Part shown: positions 18,494 to 27,187 of the stretch, in pieces
Position numbering within the stretch: the stretch's first letter is position 1
Layout of the letters: each line of letters starts with the position of its first letter
Source of the DNA: an uncultured Desulfobacterales bacterium
GTDB lineage: Bacteria; Desulfobacterota; Desulfobacteria; Desulfobacterales; SpSt-501
Direction of reading: 5' to 3'
NCBI GenBank assembly: GCA_938048455.1
Contig: CALIUY010000002.1
Coordinates: 62,001-126,000, forward strand
DNA: 64,000 nt
Notes under the pieces: generated by a model
Seen by the model: the letters and a program-made list of their open reading frames with translations, nothing else
What the model was told of the DNA's origin: nothing
Databases searched by the model: none
Made by a program: the position numbers and the translations under genes

Positions 18494-19738
18494 ATGTGTC
18501 AATCCAGTTCGAAGGTGGATCAAGCCCGATCGGAAGGTGCGCTGCCGGCACCTCTTGCGGGGAATTCCCCGCTTAAGTTCTGGCAAATCGAGGCGAGCTT
18601 CAGGTGCCCTGTCATCGGCATCTGCCTGACGCCGGTCGAACAGAAGCACCTGCTGCGGAAAGCCGGGGTCTCAATTAAAAACAGGAGTCCGTACGAGATC
18701 CATGAACTGCTGGTTGCCAGTGCACAATCCGAAAATCAGGTATCGCAAAAAGTGGATCGCCTGCTGAATCATAAATACGGTCGGTGCGCTGCTGAACTCC
18801 ATCGGCTCGAGGAGAAGAAATTTATCGGTCGTTGGCACGCCGCTTTCCAAACGGGACACTACGTTCCGGAATTCTGGGCAGCGGTCAGCCGGCCGGATTT
18901 GTCGCGGGAGGCCGAAAAGGAAATTTTTCAGGCGATCCATATGTCCATGCATGCCAACACAGAAAGTGCCGCCCGCTCGAGACGCCAGTTGGGGCAGCTC
19001 AAAAACGATGCCGCCGAACGGGAGCGTCGCGTCAGGGGGCTGCAGCAAGGACGGAAAGCACTGCAAACGGAGGTTGAGGCTTTGAAACGCCGGCTGGCCC
19101 GGGCAAATGAGCGCCTGCTTTACACCGAAGAGGAGCGAAGCGGCCGGCCCGTCGCGCCGGACCTGATGAAACTTCGGCGACGCACCCAGGAACTGGAGCG
19201 TGAAAACCGGCGCTTGGCCGAAACCCTTGCCGGCCAGACCGCACAGCTGACAGCAAAGGACCGCAGACTGCAGCTCCTGACGGAAGAGGCGGCAAGACTT
19301 GCGAGGGAACTGGACGCCCAGAAACAGGCCGAGGCCTGGCTGCGGAACGAGGCCGAGGGGGCGCTGCGCTCCTTCTTCGAGATCAACCGCTGCGACGTTT
19401 CCTGCCCGGAGTTCAACCTTTGTCGCAAGCGCGTGCTGATCGTCGGCGGGATTTCCCGCATGGAAGCGCTCTACCGGCAGCTCATTGAAAGCAGCGGCGG
19501 GGTCTTCGAGTATCATGACGGCTATCTGAACGGCGGGGCCAAGCATCTGGAAAACCGTTTGAAGCGCTCCGACATCGTGATCTGTCCGGTCAATGGCAAC
19601 AGCCACGCAGCCTGTGCGCTGGTCAAGAACCTCGGCAAGAAGCACAACAAACCCGTTCACATGCTGGCCAATTTCAGTTTGAGCGCCGTCTCCAACGTGA
19701 TCGCCCGCTACGAGGCCGGGAAGTCCTCTGAGAATTGA
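18494..19738 (+). CDS. DUF2325-domain protein with long coiled coil
   Basis: A 414-residue protein. Residues 1 to about 150 are of unknown fold (cysteines in MCQSSS and FRCPVIGICLTP). Residues 155-290 are predicted coiled coil rich in arginine, glutamate and leucine. About 305-400 is a DUF2325-like domain, recognisable by RVLIVGGISRMEALYRQLI, YHDGYLNGG and SDIVICPVNGNSHAACALVK. A CDVSCPEFNLC cysteine cluster before it could bind metal. The ATG at 18494 has an AAGGAGAG site 8 bases upstream; the frame is open before it over the RNA-like element. DUF2325 proteins have no settled function. Confidence 0.8.
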   Translation: MCQSSSKVDQARSEGALPAPLAGNSPLKFWQIEASFRCPVIGICLTPVEQKHLLRKAGVSIKNRSPYEIHELLVASAQSENQVSQKVDRLLNHKYGRCAAELHRLEEKKFIGRWHAAFQTGHYVPEFWAAVSRPDLSREAEKEIFQAIHMSMHANTESAARSRRQLGQLKNDAAERERRVRGLQQGRKALQTEVEALKRRLARANERLLYTEEERSGRPVAPDLMKLRRRTQELERENRRLAETLAGQTAQLTAKDRRLQLLTEEAARLARELDAQKQAEAWLRNEAEGALRSFFEINRCDVSCPEFNLCRKRVLIVGGISRMEALYRQLIESSGGVFEYHDGYLNGGAKHLENRLKRSDIVICPVNGNSHAACALVKNLGKKHNKPVHMLANFSLSAVSNVIARYEAGKSSEN

Positions 19739-19854
19739 CGGCTCGGGATTTTACGTAAGCCATGGCATCCCCCCGGTGGCCCAAAGATCCTTGTTCGTTC
19801 ATCGATCGGCTTTTGTCGATCTTAATTTTGACCCCAACCGGAAGAAGGCAACAC

Positions 19855-21204
19855 ATGAAAAAAAGTCTATGGTTTCTGACCGCATTCATCTGGATAACGG
19901 CGTCTTATTCGCCGGGAATGGCTTCCGATCACAATTTGCCCCGGGAGATCCAGGCGCTCAAGGAGCGCATCGAGGGGCTGGAGCAGAAGCTGGAGGAGCA
20001 GGAGTCGCTCGCCAAGCGGCAGATTGCCAAAACCGAGACAAAAATCGACGAAAAAATCGAGGGGGCATTGGAGGAGCGCTTCGGCACGCTGGAGATCCAC
20101 GGCGGGGCGATTCTCTACTACCAGGAGAGCCGCACCGATGAGTTGAACGGCGAGAAGGCCGACAGCCCCAGCGGCGCCGGCTTCACGGCCGACCTTGAAC
20201 TCACCTGGAAGCCCGCCCTGCCGGTGGTGGAGGAGGGGGAGTTTTACGTGCGCATCCACGCCGGCAACGGCACGGGTGCCGACCGCACCGGCGGCGGCGG
20301 CATCAAGCCGGCCGACGTGCTTTTGGCCAACCTGAACACGATCGCCGACGACAACTCCGACGAGGGCGACGATAGCGGGCTGCGGCTGCTCGAAGCGCAC
20401 TACACCCACCATTTCTTCGACGAGAAGCTGAGCATCACCGGCGGCAAGGCCGAGCAGCTGGGGTTTCTGGACGACAACGCTTTTGCCAACGACGAGGGCA
20501 AGCAGTTCATCGGCAAGCCCTTCGTCAACAACTCGGTCTTGGACAGCGAAAACGAGTTCACCCCGCTGATCGGAGTTAAATTCACGCCGGTGGAGCTGCT
20601 CTCGCTCTCGCTGGTGGGCGCCTCCACCTCGCGGCCCCATGTGGAGGGCTCCCCGCTGGCGGACAGCTCCAAGAGCAAGTACGACAATCTCTTCAGCACC
20701 CCCTTCCTGGGCGCCCAGGCGACCCTCTCGCCCAAGTTCGGGGAGCTTGCGGGCAACTACCGGCTCTACGGCTGGTACGCGGGCTACGACCACTCCAAGC
20801 TCGACGCCGACCGCAATTTCATCGACGGTGAAACGGGCAAGGGCTGGGGCCTGGGCATCAGCGCCGACCAGCAGATCACGGATAAGATCGGGCTCTTCGG
20901 CCGCTTCGGCTGGAACAACAAGGATGTCTATGTGGTCAAATGGGAAGCCTCGGGGGGACTCAATCTGAAAGGAATGATCCCCGGCCGCGCGGAGGATGAG
21001 ATCGGCATCGGCTTTGCCGGCCTGGTACCCGACAGCCGTTTCACGGCCGACGATCCCGAATACCATCTGGAGGCCTACTACCGCATCGCGGTGAGCGAGA
21101 ATTTGGCCTTCACCCCGGACCTCCAGTACGTCTGGAACCCGGGCGGAGACAGCAAAAACGACGGGGTCTTCGCGGGCATGGTGCGCGCAGAGTTTTCCTT
21201 CTAA
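19855..21204 (+). CDS. Outer-membrane porin with N-terminal coiled coil, LbtU-like
   Basis: A 449-residue protein. A signal peptide (MKKSLWFLTAFIWITASYSPG, cut near residue 22-24) is followed by a coiled coil (about 25-80: ALKERIEGLEQKLEEQESLA) and a beta-barrel that ends in a phenylalanine (VRAEFSF). The layout matches LbtU-type siderophore porins and related carbohydrate-selective porins. In an iron island, uptake of an iron chelate is the likely role, but a general porin is possible. The start ATG at 19855 has a GAAGG site; the earlier open frame lacks a signal peptide. Confidence 0.75.
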   Translation: MKKSLWFLTAFIWITASYSPGMASDHNLPREIQALKERIEGLEQKLEEQESLAKRQIAKTETKIDEKIEGALEERFGTLEIHGGAILYYQESRTDELNGEKADSPSGAGFTADLELTWKPALPVVEEGEFYVRIHAGNGTGADRTGGGGIKPADVLLANLNTIADDNSDEGDDSGLRLLEAHYTHHFFDEKLSITGGKAEQLGFLDDNAFANDEGKQFIGKPFVNNSVLDSENEFTPLIGVKFTPVELLSLSLVGASTSRPHVEGSPLADSSKSKYDNLFSTPFLGAQATLSPKFGELAGNYRLYGWYAGYDHSKLDADRNFIDGETGKGWGLGISADQQITDKIGLFGRFGWNNKDVYVVKWEASGGLNLKGMIPGRAEDEIGIGFAGLVPDSRFTADDPEYHLEAYYRIAVSENLAFTPDLQYVWNPGGDSKNDGVFAGMVRAEFSF

Positions 21205-21251
21205 CAGACGCCCGACTCGCATCACGAAAAATTCGTTACAGTTCCGTACTT

Positions 21252-21539
21252 ATGAGCAGCGACAAAAAACAACCGATCGAAACGGTGACCCAAAGCATCA
21301 CCGCGCTGCAGAAAAGCATCGAGCGACACCGATGCCTGGTTGAGTCCCTTCTAACTCAAGAGGTGGACGAGGACCGGAATCGTGAGTTGTTGGCCGGTTG
21401 CCCGACCTACAACCGCGAGGCCAGACTGACAGCGGCTATAAAAGAAGCCATCGATGTTCTGGAAGAGAGCCGCAGGGCGTTTAAATCCAAGACGCTGGAA
21501 AGGCTGAGGAAAAGACTTCTCGAAGTATTGCTCGACTAA
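21252..21539 (+). CDS. Small protein of unknown function, paralogue 2
   Basis: A 95-residue helical protein, paralogue of 17991-18290. The shared core is AAIKEAIDVLEESRRAFKSK and TLERLRKRL; HRCLVESLL also parallels the HCCLVAFLL of the other copy. It is followed by copy B of the RNA-like element. The repeated order small gene then element then a different downstream gene suggests duplication of a module. Confidence 0.7.
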   Translation: MSSDKKQPIETVTQSITALQKSIERHRCLVESLLTQEVDEDRNRELLAGCPTYNREARLTAAIKEAIDVLEESRRAFKSKTLERLRKRLLEVLLD

Positions 21540-21554
21540 GATTGGCATTGATAG

Positions 21555-21642
21555 GGATGTCTTACGGGCCCGGAACTCAAAAGAAGGCCGGATCAGTGAA
21601 GGCGTCACTCGCAGCAGCAAGCGAACGAGTGACGCCTTTTTA
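21555..21642 (+). ncRNA. Conserved RNA-like element with terminator, copy B
   Basis: GGGATGTCTTACGGGC (21555-21570), a 25-base middle with a possible CCGG/CCGG stem, then AGTGAAGGCGT (21596-21606), leading into a perfect 11-bp terminator stem (21602-21612 with 21627-21637) and TTTTT. The two boxes match copy A, while the stems differ in sequence but keep pairing, which favours RNA structure over chance. Confidence 0.55.
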
Positions 21643-21708
21643 TTCGGTTGCCGGGTAGATTCCAACTCAGATGGACGGCATTTCTTGAATGGTAAAGGAG
21701 ACACACGC

Positions 21709-22209
21709 ATGGCCAAGCCGTTTGAAATAAAATTGAAGCGAGTCGGCAATAACCTGCATCTGCGCCCGAAAGGCGACTTGGATGGCAGTTCGGCGATGCA
21801 ACTGGTCAATGCACTCCACGAACACTACAACGGGGTCGGCCGGGTATACATCGACACGGATGCGTTGGGTTCGATTTTCCCTTTCGGTGTCCAGATATTT
21901 CAGAAGCAACTCAATCCCGCCCACCTGCCACTGAATCGGCTGCTTTTTGTCGGCAAAAAGGGGCTGGCGATCGCCCCTAAAGGAAGCAAGGTCATCGTCG
22001 CCAGCGAAAAGCATGTTTGCCGCTGCAACGGCAAATGCACCGAATGCAGGTGCTCCGCCAAATCAACCATTTTGCCGCTCAATAGCTGTCAGGAGCATTC
22101 GAGACCCATTATGAACGGTCTCGAAATTAAATTGAGATGTTCTGTAAAATCTCCCCTGCCCCTTTTTGCCAAAGAGGGAGGATTCCTCCCCTTGGAAAAG
22201 GGAGGTTAA
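21709..22209 (+). CDS. STAS-like small protein with Cys-rich tail
   Basis: A 166-residue protein with an AAAGGAGA site before the ATG at 21709. Residues 1-80 resemble a STAS or anti-anti-sigma fold (LRPKGDLDGSSAMQLVNAL, then VYIDTDALGSIFPFGVQIF). Residues about 103-114 hold a cysteine cluster (CRCNGKCTECRC) that could bind iron or zinc. The last 24 or so residues (from about 143) are read from a palindromic repeat and are probably not ancestral. Function is unknown; the context suggests metal-linked regulation. Confidence 0.6.
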   Translation: MAKPFEIKLKRVGNNLHLRPKGDLDGSSAMQLVNALHEHYNGVGRVYIDTDALGSIFPFGVQIFQKQLNPAHLPLNRLLFVGKKGLAIAPKGSKVIVASEKHVCRCNGKCTECRCSAKSTILPLNSCQEHSRPIMNGLEIKLRCSVKSPLPLFAKEGGFLPLEKGG

Positions 22210-22257
22210 GAGGGATTTCCGGAGAGTGTCTTGATTCGTATGAGACCATTAACCTTT
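22141..22257 (+). repeat. Palindromic intergenic repeat fused to the 3' end of a gene
   Basis: The sequence reads as a run of cytosine-rich then guanine-rich blocks (CTCCCC, GAGGGAGG, CCTCCCCTTGG, AAAAGGGAGG) of the kind scattered between genes in many genomes. A more diverged copy lies at about 32350-32456, with the shared ends GGAGAGTGTCTTGATTCG and GGAGAGCGCCATGATACG. It supplies the last codons of the STAS-like gene and the leader of the haem operon. Confidence 0.6.
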
Positions 22258-22278
22258 AGTATCGAAAGGAAAATCGTT

Positions 22279-23667
22279 GTGTCGGAGTTAGCTCAGAAGT
22301 TACTGCAGAACCTGTATTCACCAACTTTCGCCGGAGAAGATCCGCGCGCGTTTTTTGCACGGGAGGATGTCGACCCCCTTACGCATGCCTTCGAAAAGAA
22401 GATGGTGATCCACGCCGGCGTTGGCGGGCAGGTGTTGGCAAAGGAAGTCTACGGCCCGGTAATGGACGAGTTGCTCTCACAACCGCGCCAGGGTCCCTCA
22501 GCCGTATATATCCACGTGCCGTTTTGCGAAAGCCATTGTCTGTATTGCGGTTTTTACAGCCGACCGTTTCGTCAAACGGACAGTCAGATCTTTACCGATG
22601 CGCTGCTGAGGGAGATTGAGCTCTGGCGCGATCGACCGGCCGTCGGCAGCGGCCCCATCCACGCCGTCTATCTCGGCGGCGGCACGCCGACCGCCCTGGC
22701 GGCGAAGGACATCCAGCGCCTGCTCAAGGCCATCCACGCCGGCTTCCCTCTCGCCAACGATTGTGAAGTGACCGTTGAAGGACGCATCCACAATTTCGGC
22801 CCGGAGAAGCTGGACGCATGTCTGGAAGGCGGGGCTAATCGGTTTTCCATCGGTGTGCAGACGTTTCAAACCGAACTCAGACGATCCATGAATCGCCTGT
22901 CCGATCAGCAAACCGTGCTGGACACTCTCTTTCGGCTCAAGCGTTGCGATCGGGCGGTCGTCGTGATCGATCTCATCTACGGCTTCCCCCGGCAGTCGAT
23001 GGACCTCTGGATCAAAGACATTGAACTGTTTCTTTCCTTGGAAATCGACGGGGCGGACCTCTACCAACTGAATGTCTTCAAGAAAGGCCCTCTGGACCAG
23101 GCGGTCGCTGACGGAAAGCTCCCGCCGACGGCGGATCTGCCCCGACAGGCGCTCATGTTCGCCGAGGCGGTCGGGTGCCTGGAAAAGTCCCGCTGCCGTC
23201 GCTTGTCCATGAGCCACTGGGGCCGCTCGACAAGAGAACGCAATATCTACAACCACATGATGAAGGGGGCGGCCAGCTGCCTGGCATTTGGACCCGGCGC
23301 TGGCGGCAGTCTGGGCGGCCACGCCTATTTTGTGGAGAACGATTACATCCGATGGCTGGAAACCGTTAAAAAAGGGGAAAAACCGGTTTCCATGCTGGCC
23401 GCTCCGCACCGATTTCATCGCCTGTACAAGGCGCTTGCTGCCGGCTTCGACCTGGGCGGGGTCGACCTTGCGCGCCTGGACAATGAGTTCAACCAGCCGA
23501 TCACGGCGATGGCCGAGCCGTTGCTTCGCCAATGGCATCGATGCAGGCTGATCGATGTCAGGGACGGCTGGCTGGAGCTGACGCTGGCCGGTCAATTCTG
23601 GCACGCCAACCTCGCGCAGCTCATGATCGACTACCTGCACTTTAATCTGGAAAGGAAGATAGATTGA
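22279..23667 (+). CDS. hutW: HutW/ChuW-type anaerobic haem-degrading radical SAM enzyme
   Basis: A 462-residue coproporphyrinogen-dehydrogenase-like radical SAM protein. The cluster motif is VPFCESHCLYCGF (C-x3-C-x2-C), followed by YLGGGTPTAL and a typical HemN-like core; the C-terminal FWHANLAQLMIDYLHFN region is the HutW type. In anaerobes ChuW/HutW opens haem and frees iron without oxygen. The GTG at 22279 with an AAAGGAAA site is preferred over a TTG at 22231 inside the repeat. It leads an eleven-gene operon with receptor, importer, haem carrier and flavodoxin, which supports haem breakdown over haem synthesis. Confidence 0.85.
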   Translation: MSELAQKLLQNLYSPTFAGEDPRAFFAREDVDPLTHAFEKKMVIHAGVGGQVLAKEVYGPVMDELLSQPRQGPSAVYIHVPFCESHCLYCGFYSRPFRQTDSQIFTDALLREIELWRDRPAVGSGPIHAVYLGGGTPTALAAKDIQRLLKAIHAGFPLANDCEVTVEGRIHNFGPEKLDACLEGGANRFSIGVQTFQTELRRSMNRLSDQQTVLDTLFRLKRCDRAVVVIDLIYGFPRQSMDLWIKDIELFLSLEIDGADLYQLNVFKKGPLDQAVADGKLPPTADLPRQALMFAEAVGCLEKSRCRRLSMSHWGRSTRERNIYNHMMKGAASCLAFGPGAGGSLGGHAYFVENDYIRWLETVKKGEKPVSMLAAPHRFHRLYKALAAGFDLGGVDLARLDNEFNQPITAMAEPLLRQWHRCRLIDVRDGWLELTLAGQFWHANLAQLMIDYLHFNLERKID

Positions 23668-25778
23668 TGGCCTCCGCATTCTCTCGCTCTCGATCGATAG
23701 TCAAGAAAACGGTTTTGTTGGCGTTATTTACTTCGATGTTGGCGCCCTTGTTGAGTTGGGCTGATGATAAACCTGCCGGCGCAGCCATAAGAACCGGCGA
23801 GGTCGTCGTTACGGCGACACGCACCGAGCGTGAGCTTCAGGAAGTACCCGTTTCCATCTCCGTCGTTACGCAGGAGGAGATCCAGCGCTCCTCCGCCACC
23901 ACGGTTGCCGACGCCCTGCAGGACATACCGGGCGTCGAGGTGTTCGACCAGTCGATCGCGGGAGGCAAACGGGTTCAGATCCGCGGTGAGAGTGGCGCGC
24001 GTGTTCTCGTCCTCATCGACGGGCAGAAAATCTCCGAGCAGAAGTCCATGGACGGGGCGGCGCTTCTGATCGACCCCAACCGGATCGAGCAGGTCGAAGT
24101 GATCAAAGGGCCGGCCTCCGTGTTGTACGGTTCGGAGGCGATCGGCGGGGTGGTCAACATCATTACGAAAAAAGGCGGCGAGAGGCCGCTCCAGGCGGAG
24201 GCGAGCGCCACCTATGATACCTCGGCCACCGGTAGGGTCGGCTATGCCTCGGCCTTCGGCCGCTACGAAGGCTTGAGCTACCGGGTGTCTGGAAGCCTGA
24301 CCGATTACGGCAACCGCCGCACCCCGGATGGGACCCTGGACAATACCTCTTATGATATCCGGGATTTCAGCGCCTTTTTCGGTCACGACTGGAAAAAAAT
24401 CTCCATCGGGGCGACGGTGGAGGACTACAAGAGCGAAATCCAATCCCATACGCCGGAAGGGACTACGGGCAGCGTGTTGACCTATTTTCAGCTCGATCTG
24501 CCGCAATGGGAACGCCGCAAGGCCGGTGCCTTTTTCGAGGCCCGGGACATCAGCGACTTCTTCACCCGGGTGCGCGTCGACTGCTACTACCAGAACACCT
24601 TCAAGGAGTTTAAAAATGACATGATTCTCTCCATCCCCATGGGGCCTATGGGGAGGTTGATCCGAGACATGCGACAAAGGACCGAAAACGATCAGGACAC
24701 TTACGGTGGGCTCATCCAAACCGACTGGCGGCCTTTGCAAAACCATTACCTGATAATTGGGTACGAGCCCGGCTTCGACCGGCTGGATTCGACCCTGGAT
24801 GTAGTTACCGTGCAACGCTCCCCGCTGCCGCCGCCTTTCGGGACCACGACCACGACTGTGCAGAGTTTCGACTATAAGGCCGAGATGGACACCCACGCCG
24901 TTTATATCCAGGACGAATGGACCCTGCCGGCCGACTTCACCCTGACGCTTGGCGGCCGCCAGACCTGGGTGGATTCCAGCTTGACGGACACCAACAACCC
25001 CAATATCGAGAAAGACAGCAAAAAAGATTCTAAGCCGGTGTTCAGCGCAGGCCTCACTTACGCCGGGATCAGGCACTTGGTGCTGCGCAGTCTCTTCGCT
25101 CAGGGCTATCGGTTTCCCAACCTCCAGCAGCTTTTCATCGGCACGGTGCACGGTGGGGCCGACCCGACCTTTCCCAATCCGGATCTCGACCCGGAAACCT
25201 CCAACAACTATGAGCTGGGGCTGAGGTTTAAAAACCAGGTGCTTGCCATCGATATCGCCGGGTTCTTCTCCGATGCGAAAGACTACATCACCACCGAGCC
25301 GGTAGCAGGCGGCCGGCAATTCACCAACGTTGAAAAGGCGAAGACCTACGGCGTCGAGGCCACCGCAAGCTATACCTTTTCCGATTGGGGATTGACGCCC
25401 TACGCGAGCGGTACGTGGCTCAGACGCAAGTTTGAAAGCGAGGACTTCACCACCTGGAACACCGGGCACCCCGAGTGGATGGGGCGGCTGGGCCTCCGGT
25501 ACCAGCAGGATTTTTGGACCAGCCGATTGCGTTTATTTGCGGATCTCTACGCTCGGGCGGCCGTCAGCGCCGAGGAGGAGTTCTCCGACGGCACCCGCGA
25601 GAAATACAAGTCCTGGGAGACGTTCAACCTGACGCTCGGCGGCGAGTTCGGCCAGAAACGCCGGCATTTCGCAGCGGTGAGTTTGAACAACCTCTTCGAC
25701 CAGGAGTACACGAGGGCCCAGTCGACCCTCGTGGAGCAGGGGTTCCATGCGGTTTTGAAGGTCGGCACCTCTTTCTAA
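23667..25778 (+). CDS. TonB-dependent outer-membrane receptor
   Basis: A 703-residue receptor. A signal peptide (about 1-31, cut after LLSWA) is followed by a TonB-box-like segment (GEVVVTATRTE), a plug domain (about 45-160, ending VLYGSEAIGGVVNIITKK) and a 22-strand barrel ending in phenylalanine (VLKVGTSF). The extracellular motif YRFPNLQQLF and PNPDLDPETSNNYELG correspond to the FRAP/NPNL region of haem receptors but also occur in other TonB receptors. The ATG overlaps the hutW stop (TGATG). Haem or haemoprotein is the best ligand guess from the operon. Confidence 0.88.
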   Translation: MASAFSRSRSIVKKTVLLALFTSMLAPLLSWADDKPAGAAIRTGEVVVTATRTERELQEVPVSISVVTQEEIQRSSATTVADALQDIPGVEVFDQSIAGGKRVQIRGESGARVLVLIDGQKISEQKSMDGAALLIDPNRIEQVEVIKGPASVLYGSEAIGGVVNIITKKGGERPLQAEASATYDTSATGRVGYASAFGRYEGLSYRVSGSLTDYGNRRTPDGTLDNTSYDIRDFSAFFGHDWKKISIGATVEDYKSEIQSHTPEGTTGSVLTYFQLDLPQWERRKAGAFFEARDISDFFTRVRVDCYYQNTFKEFKNDMILSIPMGPMGRLIRDMRQRTENDQDTYGGLIQTDWRPLQNHYLIIGYEPGFDRLDSTLDVVTVQRSPLPPPFGTTTTTVQSFDYKAEMDTHAVYIQDEWTLPADFTLTLGGRQTWVDSSLTDTNNPNIEKDSKKDSKPVFSAGLTYAGIRHLVLRSLFAQGYRFPNLQQLFIGTVHGGADPTFPNPDLDPETSNNYELGLRFKNQVLAIDIAGFFSDAKDYITTEPVAGGRQFTNVEKAKTYGVEATASYTFSDWGLTPYASGTWLRRKFESEDFTTWNTGHPEWMGRLGLRYQQDFWTSRLRLFADLYARAAVSAEEEFSDGTREKYKSWETFNLTLGGEFGQKRRHFAAVSLNNLFDQEYTRAQSTLVEQGFHAVLKVGTSF

Positions 25779-25797
25779 ACGAAAGGAACATAGAGAG

Positions 25798-26433
25798 ATG
25801 GATCTCTCGTTGGATAACCCGGATCACCCTGAGCGGGTGGCCTATTCCCATGCCTCGGTCGAAGGGGGCGTTCTTTCGACTCGTCTGAACAGCCGCTTGC
25901 GCCATGGCTACTGGGAAGTGCGGGATTTGGTGACGATCGGGGTTTTGGCGGCGATGACCAAAGTGGCCAGCCTGTTGGTCGCCCTCGTCGGCGGCGGCAT
26001 GAACCCTCTTACCCTGGTATTCAAGAATCTCGTCTTTACATCGCTGCTGGTGGTCCTGCTGTTTAAAGTGCCCAAGTCCGGCTCTTTGATTCTGTTCATG
26101 GTGATCAACATCCTGGTCACCATGCTGCTCATGGGCAGCGGTTTTTTTCTGATGCCGTCAATGCTTCTGGCCGGGATTATTGCCGAAGGAGTGATACTCG
26201 CGCTCGGCGGCTATCAGCGGACGTTCGGCATCATCATTGGGGCCGCCGTTTACGACGTCCTGTTCAAAACCGGCTCGCTTGCCATCTCCTGGGTCCTGAT
26301 CCGCGAGCAGCCTCAGCTGCTGTGGATATCCGCGATCATGGTCGCCATCGGCTATATCGGATCTTTGGCCGGATTGGTGACCGGGTTTCTCTTCGTCAAG
26401 GAGCTTCGCCATGCTGGTATTATTCGGGAATGA
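25798..26433 (+). CDS. ECF transporter S component (MptD/Trep_Strep-like)
   Basis: A 211-residue membrane protein with about six helices beginning near residue 40 (VRDLVTIGVLAAMTKVASLL) after a hydrophilic N-terminus. Length and pattern fit the substrate-binding S component of an ECF importer of the MptD/Trep_Strep group. GAAAGGAA precedes the ATG. It overlaps the T component by 23 bases and is flanked by the receptor and ATPase genes, so in this operon it is the likely inner-membrane binder of haem or a haem product. Related ECF systems have been proposed for haem in lactic acid bacteria. Confidence 0.8.
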   Translation: MDLSLDNPDHPERVAYSHASVEGGVLSTRLNSRLRHGYWEVRDLVTIGVLAAMTKVASLLVALVGGGMNPLTLVFKNLVFTSLLVVLLFKVPKSGSLILFMVINILVTMLLMGSGFFLMPSMLLAGIIAEGVILALGGYQRTFGIIIGAAVYDVLFKTGSLAISWVLIREQPQLLWISAIMVAIGYIGSLAGLVTGFLFVKELRHAGIIRE

Positions 26434-27187
26434 TCCGGCGCCGCAACCGACCTGGATTCGACGCCTGGACGTGCGAACGAAGATGGCGATCAGCGCCTTG
26501 GCCTCGACGGCGGTAATGGCTCTCAACCAGCCCTGGTCGTTGAGCTTGCTGGTTGTCGCCAGTACGCTTTATGCACTATCGCTTCGTCGGCTCAAGCTGG
26601 TCCTGGTCTGCTACCTCGCCGTCCTTTTTCTTGGCGCCACGGCCCTCCTGTTCATTCACGGCCTGCACTGGGTTTGGCCCAGGGCCTCCGCAACAAGGAT
26701 TCAGGACTTGATCGTTCCGTTTTTGCGAACGGGGGTAATGGTCAACGTCATGCTGGCACTGGCGCTTTCATCCAACATTCAGTCGATCCTGACCGGACTC
26801 AAGAGCCTGCGGCTGCCGTTTTGCATCTTTATTCCGGCCGTCGTCATGATCCGGTTCATTCCCAATTTTATCGAAGATGTGCGCCAAATCGCCGAGACGG
26901 TGCGCATACGAGGCTATCGCTTCACGCCGTGGCTGCTGGGGAGCCGGCCGCTGTTGGCGGTACGACTGCTTTTCGCCCCGCTCTTGTTCCGGGCGTTGAG
27001 AACTTCGGATGAGCTCGGGATGGCGGCCGAGTTGAAGGGAATCGGCTATTCAAGAATCCTTTCGCCGTATAAGTCGGTGCATTTCGGTAAATTGGACGTG
27101 GGCGTTGGCCTGACGGCGCTGCTTTTGGTCGCTGCCGCGCTCGCCGTCCAGTTATTGTTTCCTGCGTCGCCAGGGGTACGGATCTGA
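26411..27187 (+). CDS. ecfT: ECF transporter T component
   Basis: A 258-residue EcfT/CbiQ-family coupling protein with membrane helices in residues 25-110 and 235-255 and two coupling helices carrying the Ala-Arg-Gly-like motifs ETVRIRGYR and AAELKGIGYS. It links the S component to the ATPases. Its start lies inside the S gene and its stop overlaps the ATPase start (TGATG), so the three subunits are translationally coupled. Confidence 0.87.
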   Translation: MLVLFGNDPAPQPTWIRRLDVRTKMAISALASTAVMALNQPWSLSLLVVASTLYALSLRRLKLVLVCYLAVLFLGATALLFIHGLHWVWPRASATRIQDLIVPFLRTGVMVNVMLALALSSNIQSILTGLKSLRLPFCIFIPAVVMIRFIPNFIEDVRQIAETVRIRGYRFTPWLLGSRPLLAVRLLFAPLLFRALRTSDELGMAAELKGIGYSRILSPYKSVHFGKLDVGVGLTALLLVAAALAVQLLFPASPGVRI

